A stretch of DNA of 64,000 nt from CAVSJJ01 sp963771015 (GTDB taxonomy: Bacteria > Actinomycetota > Actinomycetes > Actinomycetales > Dermatophilaceae): assembly GCA_963771015.1 (NCBI GenBank), contig CAVYRN010000009.1, forward strand, positions 558,001-622,000. Direction: 5' to 3'. The notes under the pieces are model-generated. The model saw nothing but the letters and a program-made list of their open reading frames with translations. It was not told where the DNA came from and made no database searches. The stretch's first letter is position 1. The number at the start of each line of letters is the position of its first letter. The translations under genes and the position numbers were made by a program. This document shows positions 49,465 to 57,587 of this stretch, in pieces.

Positions 49465-51066
49465 GTGAGTGCGTCCGAGAGCGTGTCTTCGGCAGTGTCC
49501 GGCGCCCCTCGCGGGAGCGCCGACACCACGCCGGCGGCAGCCGGCGCCACGGGTGGCGTCGACGTCGACGTCATCATCGTGGGCGCCGGTCTCAGTGGGA
49601 TCGGTGCGGCCTACCGGCTGCGGGAACGACTGCCGGCCAAGCGGATCGCTCTCCTCGAGGGGCGAGGACGGCTGGGTGGGACGTGGGACCTCTTCCGCTA
49701 CCCCGGCGTCCGGTCCGACTCCGACATGTACACGCTCGGCTACCCGTTTCGGCCCTGGACCCGGCCCACGGCCATCGCGGACGGCGCCTCGATCCTGGGC
49801 TACCTCCGGGACACCGCCGACGAGGCAACGATTTCGGACGACATCCGTTACGGCCACCACGTGACGGCCGCGTCGTGGGACGGTGGCTCGGCGACCTGGA
49901 CGCTCTCCTCGCGGACTCCCACCGGTGTGGTGAGGCACACGTGCCGGTTCCTCTACCTCGCGACGGGCTACTACCGCTACGACCATGGGCACGTCGTCGA
50001 CTTCCCCGGTCGGGAGGACTTCGCCGGACCGGTCGTCCACCCGCAGCTCTGGCCGGAGGACCTTGACGTGGCGGGGCGACGGGTCGTCGTCATCGGCAGC
50101 GGCGCCACGGCCGTCACCCTGGTGCCCGCGCTCGTCGAGGAGGGCGCCGCCCAGGTGACGATGGTCCAGCGCAGCCCGAGCTACCTCGTCTCGCTGCCGG
50201 GCGATGACCCCGTCGCCAGGGTCGCCGCTCGGCTGCTCCCGGAGCGGACGGCATACCGGGTCACCCGGGCCAAGAACATCGCCGCCAACGTCGCGAGCTT
50301 CCAGCTGGCCCGGCGCTTCCCCGGGGCCGCGCGTCGGCTCCTCGTGCGTGGGGTGGCGCGGCAGCTGCCCGAGGGCTACGACGTCGGCACCCACTTCTCG
50401 CCGCGCTACGACCCCTGGGACGAGCGGCTGTGCGTCGTCCCCGACGCCGACCTCTTCCGCGCGGTGTCGTCGGGGTCGGCCGAGGTCGTCACCGACACCG
50501 TCGACCGGTTCACCGACACCGGGGTGCGGCTGACCTCGGGCCGAGAGCTCGCCGCCGATGTCATCGTCACGGCGACCGGGCTCGCGCTCCAGGTCGCGGG
50601 GGGTATCGACGTCACCGTCGACGGACGCCCGGTGCGGATGAGCGAGGGGTACGCCTACAAGGGGCTCATGTTCAGCGACGTGCCCAACCTGGCGTGGTGC
50701 GTCGGCTACACGAACAACAGCTGGACGCTGCGGGCCGACCTCGCGGCGACCTACGTATGCCGCCTGCTCGCCGTCCTCGACGAGCGCGGGCTCACGACGG
50801 CGACCCCCCGGTTCGACGGGGTACCCGGCGCCACCCGGCCGCTGCTCGACCTCACCTCGGGATACATCCGCCGGTCCGCGGCGATGCTCCCCAGGCAGGG
50901 GGAGCGACGGCCCTGGCGGCTGCGTCAGAACTACCTCGTCGACCTCGTCGACATGAGGCTGCGCCGGGTGGACGACGGCCGGCTCGAGCTGACTCGCGCC
51001 GGCCGCCGCCCGAGCGACCCCGACGAGGCATCGACGACCTCTGCTGCGACGCCCGCCCCTGGTTGA
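49465..51066 (+). CDS. Flavin-containing (Baeyer-Villiger type) monooxygenase
   Basis: The 533-residue FAD enzyme has VIIVGAGLSGIGAAYRLRE (FAD Rossmann), GRLGGTWDLFRYPGVRSDSD (the GGTW motif followed by the PGxxxD region), a fingerprint-like stretch FPGREDFAGPVVHPQLWP corresponding to FxGxxxHxxxW, VVVIGSGATAVTL (NADPH Rossmann) and VTATGL. These are class B monooxygenase features; the closest group seems to be the mycobacterial EthA/MymA-like enzymes. A disordered 35-residue head precedes the FAD domain. Substrates are unknown. GTG start. Confidence 0.88.
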   Translation: MSASESVSSAVSGAPRGSADTTPAAAGATGGVDVDVIIVGAGLSGIGAAYRLRERLPAKRIALLEGRGRLGGTWDLFRYPGVRSDSDMYTLGYPFRPWTRPTAIADGASILGYLRDTADEATISDDIRYGHHVTAASWDGGSATWTLSSRTPTGVVRHTCRFLYLATGYYRYDHGHVVDFPGREDFAGPVVHPQLWPEDLDVAGRRVVVIGSGATAVTLVPALVEEGAAQVTMVQRSPSYLVSLPGDDPVARVAARLLPERTAYRVTRAKNIAANVASFQLARRFPGAARRLLVRGVARQLPEGYDVGTHFSPRYDPWDERLCVVPDADLFRAVSSGSAEVVTDTVDRFTDTGVRLTSGRELAADVIVTATGLALQVAGGIDVTVDGRPVRMSEGYAYKGLMFSDVPNLAWCVGYTNNSWTLRADLAATYVCRLLAVLDERGLTTATPRFDGVPGATRPLLDLTSGYIRRSAAMLPRQGERRPWRLRQNYLVDLVDMRLRRVDDGRLELTRAGRRPSDPDEASTTSAATPAPG

Positions 51067-51184
51067 GGCGTTCACGGTTGGGGCTGTCCCTCGATCCTCG
51101 CCCAGGCCGGGTCCCGCCCGTGCGGGGCGTGGTGGGTCGGGCCGCGCGGGGCATCGTGGCTCTGCGCGCGTGGCCAGGGCGGGG

Positions 51185-52634
51185 TCAGTCCGGGCCGCCC
51201 CCGGTGCGGCGCCAGCGCGCGCGTGGCCAGGGCGGGTCAGCCGTGCGGGGCCAGGGCGGGTCGTGCGCGGTGCCGATGGGCCGGTCGTAGCCACCTGGCG
51301 TCGTGTCCCAGCGCACCCCCTCCGCGGTGACGGTACCGCGCAGCCCGTCCCGGTGGACGACCGAGTGATGCCGGCCGCACAGCAGCGCGGCGTTGCCCAG
51401 GTCGGACCGTCCGCCGTGCACCCAGGTGCGGCAGGTGATGCGCCTCGCACCAGTGCGCCGGGATATCGCAGCCCGGGAAGGTGCACGCCCGGTCGCGCAG
51501 GAGCAGGGCCCGGGTCTGTGCGGGCGTGAAGAGCCGTGTCGCGCGACCGAGGTCGAGGAGCTCGGAGTCGGTGCCGAGGACGGCGGGGATGACCTCGGCG
51601 TCACAGGCGAGGCGCCGGACGGTCTCGGGCGCGATGAGGTCGCCCGACCCGACCGGGCCGAGGGTGAGACCGGCCCCTCGCCGCGGGCCGCGGTCCGGCG
51701 GGGCACCCTCGGCGGCACCGACAGCGCTCCCCTCGGGCGCGGCGTCGATCCGGCCCATGAGGTCGTCGAGGGCCATCGTGACGAGCAGCGTCGTCTTGGG
51801 CGCGCTGCCCGGCCGGCTTCCCGCGGCGGTGGCCCGACGGCATACCTCGACCAGGGCCTGGCCACGACGCTGGGCGGGCCAGCGGACATCGCGGGTCCCG
51901 TCGGGCTCGGGGGCGGGCCGGGACAGCGTGCCGATGGCGGCCTCGAGGACGGCCATGCCCGGGGTGTCGAGGACAAGCCGGTAGGAGTAGATCCCGTCGC
52001 CCTCGGGCACCGGCTGGGACAGCTCGACGTGCCTGGCGGCGGCATCCTGCTCGCGCTGGAGCTCGCCGTCGACGCCGTAGCGGGCGACGAGGGCGGTGCG
52101 GAGGCGCCGCACGCCGATCGGACCCTGGGTCGCGCCGATGGCCAGCATGCCCCCGATAACGGGCTCGTCGGCACCCTCGGCGAGCCGTGGCCGGATCTTG
52201 CGGTACTCGTCGACGACCCGTACCCCGGTTACCACCGACACCCGCGTCGCCAGCACGGCATCGCGAACCTGTCGATGCTCGGGACGCGCGAGCTCCTCGA
52301 CCGCCCGGGCGACGAGGCCCGCGCCGCCGGTGGCCAGCGAGGGAGCGTGTCCGGCGACCCACTGCCGGGTCGAGCCCCACCGGGTGGCCGCGACCTCACC
52401 ACGGCTCACCGCCTCGCTCGTCACGGCCACCCGGGCGGCCGCTCCCCGGGTCACCAGCTGGTCGGCGATCCCGAGCAGCTCCCCCAGCTCGGACCCGTCG
52501 GCCTGCCACAGGGCGGACTCCAGCCCGGCGAGCGCCTCGGCCGCTGCCGCGAGGGCGGCGCGCCGGTCCGTCAGGCTCCGGGCCCGACCCGTGGGTTCCG
52601 TCGTGACAGCCACGCTAGGGGAGGGGTCTGACAC
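51185..52634 (-). pseudogene. DUF222/HNH endonuclease with a one-base frameshift
   Basis: The first 400 or so codons (52634 downwards) give a DUF222 protein up to RACTFPGCDIPAHWCEAHHL, the start of the HNH domain. The rest, RTWVHGGRSDLGNAALLCGRHH, is in another frame. Removing one base near 51430, in a run GCGGC on the plus strand, restores the usual AHHL-x-x-W-x-x-GG-x-TDL-x-N-x-x-LLC-x-x-HH motif and a 482-residue protein. Either the gene is broken or the base is a sequence error. DUF222/HNH proteins form large families in actinobacteria; many are linked to mobile DNA. The GTG start has no clear ribosome site. Confidence 0.82.
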
Positions 52635-52733
52635 TCCTCGTCGTGCGGATTCCTCTGTGGCCCAGCCCTGGTCGAAGGGCAGTCGTCATCCGCCGCCGGC
52701 CCCGCCGGCGGCGGGTCGTCCGGACAACCTGCG

Positions 52734-53795
52734 TCACCGTCGGGTGGGTCTGGCCGGCGAGCCGGTGCTTGACCGGACGACGAGAGAGGGCGTCATCCGC
52801 GGTGACCGAGGCCGGCCACCCTCGACGAGGGCGAGCGCCAGCCGGGCCGCACGCTGACCCTGGTCACGCAGGTCCTGGGTGACGGTGGTGAGTGGCGGGC
52901 GGCTGTGGGCGGCCTCGTCGATGCCGTCGAAGCCGACGACCGACACGTCGTCGGGAACCCTGAGGCCGGCGTCGGCGGCGGCGCCGAGGACCCCGAGCGC
53001 GAGGACGTCGCTGACCGCGAAGACGGCGGTGGGAGGTTCGGGCGCCTCGAGCAGGGTCCGCCCGGCGTCCGCGCCCGCGTCGGACGAGTTGTTCCACGCG
53101 TTGACGACGATGATCGACCCCGGGTCGATCCCGGCGGCCTCGGCCGCCGCCACGAACCCGGCCACCCGCAGGTGGAAGCCCCGGCGCGACTCCACGACGG
53201 GTCCGTGTCTCTCGAGCGGCATCGTGGTCGGGACGCCGACCACGGCGAGCCGACGGTGCCCGAGACCCACGAGGTGCTCGGCCGCGAGTGCGGCGGCCGC
53301 GGCGTTGTCGATACCGAGATGGGGATGCCCCTTGATCCGTGGGGTACCGACCGTGACGACGGGGATGCCCCGGGCCAGGACGGCCGACACCGCCGGGTCG
53401 TCGGCGCGCAGCGAGCAGACCACGAAGCCGTCCACGATGGCGTCGCGCACGAGGTCGCCCTCGAGGTCGGCCTGCGTCGGGACCAGGAGCATGGCGCGAC
53501 CGGCCGCGCCCAGCTCGTCGGCGACGCCGCGCAGGAACGACACGAGACCGGGGTCGGTGAAGGCGTAGGACAGGCTCTCGGTGAGGACGACCCCGATCGT
53601 GCCCGCGCGGCCGCGACGCAGCGACCGCCCGGCAGGGTCAGGCCCGGCATACCCGAGCTCCGCGGCCGCGCTCAGCACCCGTTCGCGGGTGGCCGCGGAC
53701 AGCTGGTCGGGCCGGTTGTAGGCGTTGGAGACGGTCATCCGCGATACGCCGGCGAGGGCCGCGACCGTGTCGAGAGTGGGCCGGTCGACCGGCAT
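52734..53795 (-). CDS. LacI-family transcriptional regulator
   Basis: The 353-residue protein has an N-terminal helix-turn-helix (TLDTVAALAGVSRMTVSNAYNRPDQLS) and a periplasmic-binding-protein-like effector domain ending VPDDVSVVGFDGIDEAAHSRPPLTTV. GGAGGAGG precedes ATG 53795. It is divergent from a SWEET-like sugar transporter gene 88 bases away, and two palindromes lie between them, so it probably controls that gene and itself in response to a sugar. The HTH hinge has YNRPDQLSAATRERV, normal for the family. Confidence 0.92.
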   Translation of the reverse strand: MPVDRPTLDTVAALAGVSRMTVSNAYNRPDQLSAATRERVLSAAAELGYAGPDPAGRSLRRGRAGTIGVVLTESLSYAFTDPGLVSFLRGVADELGAAGRAMLLVPTQADLEGDLVRDAIVDGFVVCSLRADDPAVSAVLARGIPVVTVGTPRIKGHPHLGIDNAAAAALAAEHLVGLGHRRLAVVGVPTTMPLERHGPVVESRRGFHLRVAGFVAAAEAAGIDPGSIIVVNAWNNSSDAGADAGRTLLEAPEPPTAVFAVSDVLALGVLGAAADAGLRVPDDVSVVGFDGIDEAAHSRPPLTTVTQDLRDQGQRAARLALALVEGGRPRSPRMTPSLVVRSSTGSPARPTRR

Positions 53796-53838
53796 CGGGC
53801 CTCCTCCGCCGCTGTCTTTGGCCGTGGGGTGGGTCGTC

Positions 53839-53867
53839 CTGTACAGTTCCACACTGTATCAATACAG
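53839..53867. promoter_or_regulatory. Paired palindromes between the LacI regulator and transporter genes
   Basis: CTGTACAG (53839-53846) and CTGTATCAATACAG (53854-53867, six-base arms around CA) share the CTGTA half and have centres 18 bases apart. They are unusually A/T-rich for this DNA and are 17 bases before the transporter start, so they are good operator candidates. They lack the central CG of most LacI sites. Confidence 0.6.
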
Positions 53868-53883
53868 AAAAGGAAGCTCGCCG

Positions 53884-54525
53884 GTGAACGTGCACGCGCT
53901 CGCGCTGGTCCTCGCCTACGTCGCCTCGGCGATCGGCGTCGTCATGGTCGCGCCGCAGATCCAGCGCATCGTGCGCCACCCGCAGCTCGCGGGCGTCTCG
54001 CCGTGGACCTGGTCGATCACCGTGGTCGCCTGCACCTTGTGGTTGACGTACGGGATCAGGTCGGGGTCGCTGCCCCAGATCCCGGGGAACGTGTTCCTCG
54101 TCAGCGGGGCCGTGGCGATCGTGCTGCTCGTCCCGGCAGGATGGAGCCGCCCGCGCCGTGCCGCCGCGCTGGCGGCGACCACGGCATCGCTCGTGGCGGT
54201 CTCGACGCGGCTGTCCCCCGAGCAGGTCGGGTTCCTCGCGTTCTCGATCGGGCTCACCGGCATGTGGCCGCAGGTCTTCGAGACCGTATGGCTGCGTCGC
54301 GGGCTTGGCCCGTCGTCGCTGTCCCTCTCGTCGAGCGCCCTCAAGGTCGCCTCACAGTCGCTCTGGCTCAGCTATGCCGTCCTCAGCGTCGATGTGCCCG
54401 TGATGGTTGCGGCCACCCTGGCCCTGACGACGAACGGGGTCGTCACCGCGGTCGAGGCCTCTCGACGCCGCACCCCGGCACCCGCCGGCCTCCACCCGGC
54501 TCAGCTCGTTCCCGACCCGGTCTGA
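53884..54525 (+). CDS. PQ-loop/SWEET-like membrane transporter
   Basis: The 213-residue protein has about seven hydrophobic segments and two PQ-type motifs, APQIQRIVRHPQLAGVSPW and MWPQVFETVWLRRGLGPSSLSL, one per half. This matches a full-length SWEET-like protein rather than a three-helix SemiSWEET. SWEETs pass sugars down a gradient. AGGAAG seven bases before GTG 53884 fixes the start. The divergent LacI regulator supports a sugar substrate. Confidence 0.82.
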   Translation: MNVHALALVLAYVASAIGVVMVAPQIQRIVRHPQLAGVSPWTWSITVVACTLWLTYGIRSGSLPQIPGNVFLVSGAVAIVLLVPAGWSRPRRAAALAATTASLVAVSTRLSPEQVGFLAFSIGLTGMWPQVFETVWLRRGLGPSSLSLSSSALKVASQSLWLSYAVLSVDVPVMVAATLALTTNGVVTAVEASRRRTPAPAGLHPAQLVPDPV

Positions 54526-54554
54526 AGGCGGGCGCGGGGCGCGCAGAGGCAGGT

Positions 54555-54695
54555 TCACACCTTCCCGACCGGTGCCTTCGGCTCCCCGCCGATGGCCCGC
54601 CACCGCTCAGCCTGGGACGGGATGACCCGGTCCTGGTTCCCGGCGTCGGCGAGCCACGTCCGGTACCACCGTTCCAGCCGATCCCTGAGACGCAT
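54555..54695 (-). CDS. Small protein, 46 residues, strong ribosome site
   Basis: GGAGGT lies eight bases before the ATG at 54695. The peptide begins MRLRDRLERWYRTWLADAG and ends GEPKAPVGKV; it is basic, amphipathic and has no membrane helix. No family is recognised. It converges on the SWEET-like gene, 29 bases away. A longer reading from 54746 lacks a ribosome site and was not used. Confidence 0.5.
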   Translation of the reverse strand: MRLRDRLERWYRTWLADAGNQDRVIPSQAERWRAIGGEPKAPVGKV

Positions 54696-54872
54696 CGCCG
54701 AGCACCTCCCTCGGGGCAGCCACCCCGGGTCAGGGCGATTGGGCACGCGCGCCCTCGCCCTGGTCGCAGTCCGACTCTACGCCGCAGCAGCGTCTCGGTC
54801 CTCCCGGACGCGGCCGCCGGCGCGTCTGCCGACGGGTCCAGTGGTGCACCCGGCAGGGCCCGGCCCACGCCC

Positions 54873-55508
54873 TCAGCCGCGCGGGGTGGCCTCCCACCGC
54901 CACGGCGTACCGCGGGTCTCCTCCGTGCGGCCCGTCGCCGCCAGCAGGTCGTGCCACGGGTCCGCGGTTCGCGGCACCGCGGGGAAGATCCGGTCGAGCA
55001 CCCGCCGGACAACGGCGTCGTCCGGTCGCCATGGCACGTCGAGGGCCCCGAGGATCTCCCAGGCGTGCAGCATCGTCTCGGTGAGACCCATCGCCGCGAA
55101 CCCGGTCGCGTCCGTGGAACCCCAGGGGTGCCAGCCGACCCGGTTCGGCGGGCACGTCGCGAGGACGGCTTGGAACACCCCGCACGTCGCGTCGAGGCTG
55201 GTGGCGATGGCGGCCGACCCCGCGTCCGGCTCCGGCCACAGCCAGAAGCCCGGTCCGCCGTCGCGTACCTGATGAGCCTCCGCCAGCGGCACGTAGTCCT
55301 CGCCCGTGCCGTGGTCGCCACTGATCTGCATCGCGTAGGCCAGCAGGTCGTCCAGGACGTGCGCGGCGGTCTCGCGGCAGGTCCACGCCAGTCCCTGCGC
55401 GGGCCGGTCCCAGGCCTGGTCCGGGACGGCGGCGAACCGGGGAAGAAGGTCGTCGACGACGGCGCGGACGTCGCGCGCCCACGCCCCGCCGGGAGTCTCC
55501 TCGCTCAT
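54873..55508 (-). CDS. DinB/mycothiol-dependent maleylpyruvate isomerase-like protein
   Basis: The 211-residue protein has the four-helix DinB-type start (WARDVRAVVDDLLPRFAAVPDQAWDRPAQGLAWTCRETAAHVLDDLLAYA), where the His in ETAAHVLDD is a typical metal ligand, and AMGLTETMLHAWEILGALDVPW with a second His. Related proteins (TIGR03083 group) use mycothiol as thiol cofactor in actinobacteria. The substrate is unknown. The start has GAGGAG inside the first codons, so its position is fairly but not fully sure. Confidence 0.8.
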   Translation of the reverse strand: MSEETPGGAWARDVRAVVDDLLPRFAAVPDQAWDRPAQGLAWTCRETAAHVLDDLLAYAMQISGDHGTGEDYVPLAEAHQVRDGGPGFWLWPEPDAGSAAIATSLDATCGVFQAVLATCPPNRVGWHPWGSTDATGFAAMGLTETMLHAWEILGALDVPWRPDDAVVRRVLDRIFPAVPRTADPWHDLLAATGRTEETRGTPWRWEATPRG

Positions 55509-55582
55509 CCCCTGACTCTAGACACGTGCCGGGGGCGTCCGCCTCCGGGCTTCCCGGTGACGAGGGGTGGCAGGATGCGCCC

Positions 55583-56236
55583 GTGGTCATCGTGTGGTGG
55601 GTCGTCGGTGGAGTCGTCGCCGTCCTCGACTGGTATGCCGTCGCAACCCACCGCGCCCGCCTCGAGACCGTCGCCAAGCCGGCGACGATGCTCGCGCTTC
55701 TGGCTGCCGCGGTCGCCATGGGTGCCCCCGGCTCGGCGGCCGGGTGGTGGCTGCTCGCCGCCCTCGCCCTGGGCCTCGCCGGCGACATCCTCCTGCTCGG
55801 CAAGACCGAGTCGCGCTTCCTCGGGGGGCTCGGCGCCTTCCTCCTCGGCCACCTCGGCTACGTCGTCGCCTTCGTCGTCCTCGGGCTGGACCGCCCGGCG
55901 TGGGTGCTCCTCGGGCTGCTCGCCTTCGGCATCGGGCTGGTTCCCGCCCGGCGGGTCCTCGTCGCCACCCACCGCGACGGGGGACCGGCGCTGGCCGGAC
56001 CGGTCGCGGCATACATCGTCGTCATCGGGGCCATGGTCTGCGCCGCCTGGGCGACCGGGCATCCGCTGGTCGGCATCGGGGCGACGGTCTTCCTCGCGAG
56101 CGACACGATGCTCGCCCTCGACCGGTTCGTCACCCCCCGGCGCTGGGCCGGAACGGCCGTCATGGTGACCTACCACGTCGGGCAGTCGCTCGTCGTCCTC
56201 GGCGTGCTCGCAGCGGCAGGTGTCGCGCATGGGTGA
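55583..56236 (+). CDS. YhhN/TMEM86-family lysoplasmalogenase-like membrane protein
   Basis: The 217-residue protein has about eight membrane segments and the family blocks KPATMLALLAAAVAM, LALGLAGDILLLG and FLASDTMLALDRFV, where the two Asp residues (in GD and SD) are the putative catalytic pair. YhhN proteins hydrolyse the vinyl-ether bond of lysoplasmalogens in animals; in bacteria the substrate is less clear. GTG 55583 has GGCAGG upstream. The next gene overlaps its end by eight bases. Confidence 0.85.
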   Translation: MVIVWWVVGGVVAVLDWYAVATHRARLETVAKPATMLALLAAAVAMGAPGSAAGWWLLAALALGLAGDILLLGKTESRFLGGLGAFLLGHLGYVVAFVVLGLDRPAWVLLGLLAFGIGLVPARRVLVATHRDGGPALAGPVAAYIVVIGAMVCAAWATGHPLVGIGATVFLASDTMLALDRFVTPRRWAGTAVMVTYHVGQSLVVLGVLAAAGVAHG

Positions 56237-56921
56237 GCGGTTCGCGGCGTGGCGTCGTCATCGGCGCCGCATCGTCACCGTCGTGCTCGCCGTCGCCGGG
56301 GGCCTTCTCATCGTCGTCGGCGGTCCGGCGGCCTGGGTCCGGGTCCAGGCCGTCGGCAAGACGTACCCGGTCGCCGACGTGCCCGAGCGGCCGGTGGCGA
56401 TCGTCTTCGGGGCCGGCCTGGACCCCGACGGGTCGCCGTCGGCGTTCCTGAGGTACCGCCTCGACATCGCCGCGGACCTGTTCCAGCGCGGCAAGGTCGC
56501 CGTCGTTCTCGTCTCGGGAGACAACCGGACGATCCACTACGACGAGCCCACGGCGATGCTGGACCATCTCGTCGCGAAGGGCGTCCCCGAGGAGCGCATC
56601 GTCCGCGACTACGCCGGGCGGGACACGTACGACACGTGTGTGCGGGCCCACCGGGTCTTCTCGGTCCCCGCGGCGATCCTCGTCACCCAGGGTTACCACC
56701 TGCCCCGAGCGCTCGCGGTGTGCAACGCGGTCGGTGTGCCGTCGGTCGGGGTCCCGGACACCCAGGCGGCGCAGCGGTTCCCCGCGGCGGTGCGGGTCTA
56801 CACGGTGCGCGAGTACGCCGCGGACATCAAGGCGGTCTGGGACGTCGTCAGCGGCCGCAACCCCGTCCTCGGGGAGAAGGAGAGCGCGGTCACGGACGCG
56901 CTCATCGCCGCCGGTCCCTAG
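56229..56921 (+). CDS. SanA/YdcF-like DUF218 membrane protein
   Basis: The 230-residue protein has one N-terminal membrane helix (VTVVLAVAGGLLIVVGGPAAW) and an outer DUF218 domain: AIVFGAGLDPDGSPSAFLRYRLD, VVLVSGDNRTIHYDEPTAM, YAGRDTYDTCVRAHRVF and LVTQGYHLPRAL. These match SanA (vancomycin sensitivity protein, cell-envelope barrier) more than ElyC. The ATG overlaps the YhhN-like gene, and the 3' end overlaps the glutathione peroxidase gene by four bases on the other strand. Confidence 0.88.
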   Translation: MGERFAAWRRHRRRIVTVVLAVAGGLLIVVGGPAAWVRVQAVGKTYPVADVPERPVAIVFGAGLDPDGSPSAFLRYRLDIAADLFQRGKVAVVLVSGDNRTIHYDEPTAMLDHLVAKGVPEERIVRDYAGRDTYDTCVRAHRVFSVPAAILVTQGYHLPRALAVCNAVGVPSVGVPDTQAAQRFPAAVRVYTVREYAADIKAVWDVVSGRNPVLGEKESAVTDALIAAGP

Positions 56922-57397
56922 CTCAGTGCCGCCGTGATGTCGGACTCGAGGTCGGCCGGCTCGGTACTGGGGGAGTAGCGGGCGATGACCTGCCCGTCGC
57001 GGCCGACGAGGAACTTCGTGAAGTTCCACTTGATCGTCCCGCCCAGCCGTCCGCCCTGTTCGGCCTTGAGCCACCGGTAGAGCGGATGGGTGTCCGAGCC
57101 GTTGACGTCGATCTTGGCGAACATCGGGAAGGTCACGCCGTAGTCGAGCCGGCAGAACTCGGCGATCTCGTCCTCGGATCCCGGCTCCTGCTTCATGAAC
57201 TGGTTGCAGGGGAACCCGAGGACCACGAACCCGTCGTCGCGATGGGTCTCGTAGAGGCTCTGGAGCCCGGAGTACTGGGGCGTGAAGCCGCACTTGCTCG
57301 CCGTGTTGACGACGAGCACGGCCTGCCCGGCGAAGTCCGACAGGGCGCGCTCCTCGCCGGTGATCGTGCGGGCGGAGAAGTCGGAGAGGGACGTCAT
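56918..57397 (-). CDS. Glutathione peroxidase-family peroxidase (thioredoxin-dependent type)
   Basis: The 159-residue protein has VLVVNTASKCGFTPQYSGL with the peroxidatic Cys 36, GFPCNQF with the conserved Gln, and KWNFTKFLV with the Trp and Asn, the catalytic tetrad. Cys replaces selenocysteine, and the second Cys in FPCNQF fits the thioredoxin-dependent BtuE/GpxA-like group. It is cytoplasmic and reduces lipid and hydrogen peroxides. Since actinobacteria use mycothiol, glutathione is unlikely to be the donor. Confidence 0.92.
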   Translation of the reverse strand: MTSLSDFSARTITGEERALSDFAGQAVLVVNTASKCGFTPQYSGLQSLYETHRDDGFVVLGFPCNQFMKQEPGSEDEIAEFCRLDYGVTFPMFAKIDVNGSDTHPLYRWLKAEQGGRLGGTIKWNFTKFLVGRDGQVIARYSPSTEPADLESDITAALS

Positions 57398-57463
57398 GGC
57401 GTCATCCTGGCACGGTGGTCCCGCGGGGGGCCGGCCGTCGGCTGCCGGGTCGGCCCGCTGCGG

Positions 57464-57469
57464 TACCCT
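57464..57469 (+). promoter_or_regulatory. -10 box TACCCT of leuS
   Basis: TACCCT ends seven bases before the leader-peptide ATG, so the leader peptide mRNA appears to be leaderless. No clear -35 hexamer is seen 17 or 18 bases upstream. Confidence 0.6.
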
Positions 57470-57476
57470 GTGAGCC

Positions 57477-57503
57477 ATGACGAGGACCCTGCTTCTTCGA
57501 TAG
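57477..57503 (+). CDS. leuS leader peptide MTRTLLLR
   Basis: Eight codons, ATG to TAG, contain three consecutive leucine codons (CTG CTT CTT); CTT is rare in this DNA, which would make the ribosome sensitive to charged Leu-tRNA. It is followed 26 bases later by a terminator hairpin with T tract and then leuS. This is the layout of ribosome-mediated attenuation: leucyl-tRNA shortage stalls the ribosome and lets leuS be transcribed. Confidence 0.78.
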   Translation: MTRTLLLR

Positions 57504-57529
57504 CCGCGACGGCCAACGGCCGCGCGGCG

Positions 57530-57554
57530 ACCCCTCCTGTGTGAGGGGTTTTTT
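57530..57554 (+). terminator. Attenuator hairpin with T6 tract before leuS
   Basis: ACCCCTC (57530-57536) pairs with GAGGGGT (57543-57549), followed by a run of T to 57554. It is the only classic U-tract terminator noticed in the window. A competing upstream hairpin can form from CGGCC and GGCCG near 57509-57522. Confidence 0.85.
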
Positions 57555-57587
57555 CATGGGAGCAGCCGAGACATCGACGAGGACGGG

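Noticed and set aside
51400..51460. Programmed frameshift in the DUF222/HNH gene
   Set aside because: There is no slippery heptamer or downstream structure of the right kind; a plain insertion or sequence error explains the data better.
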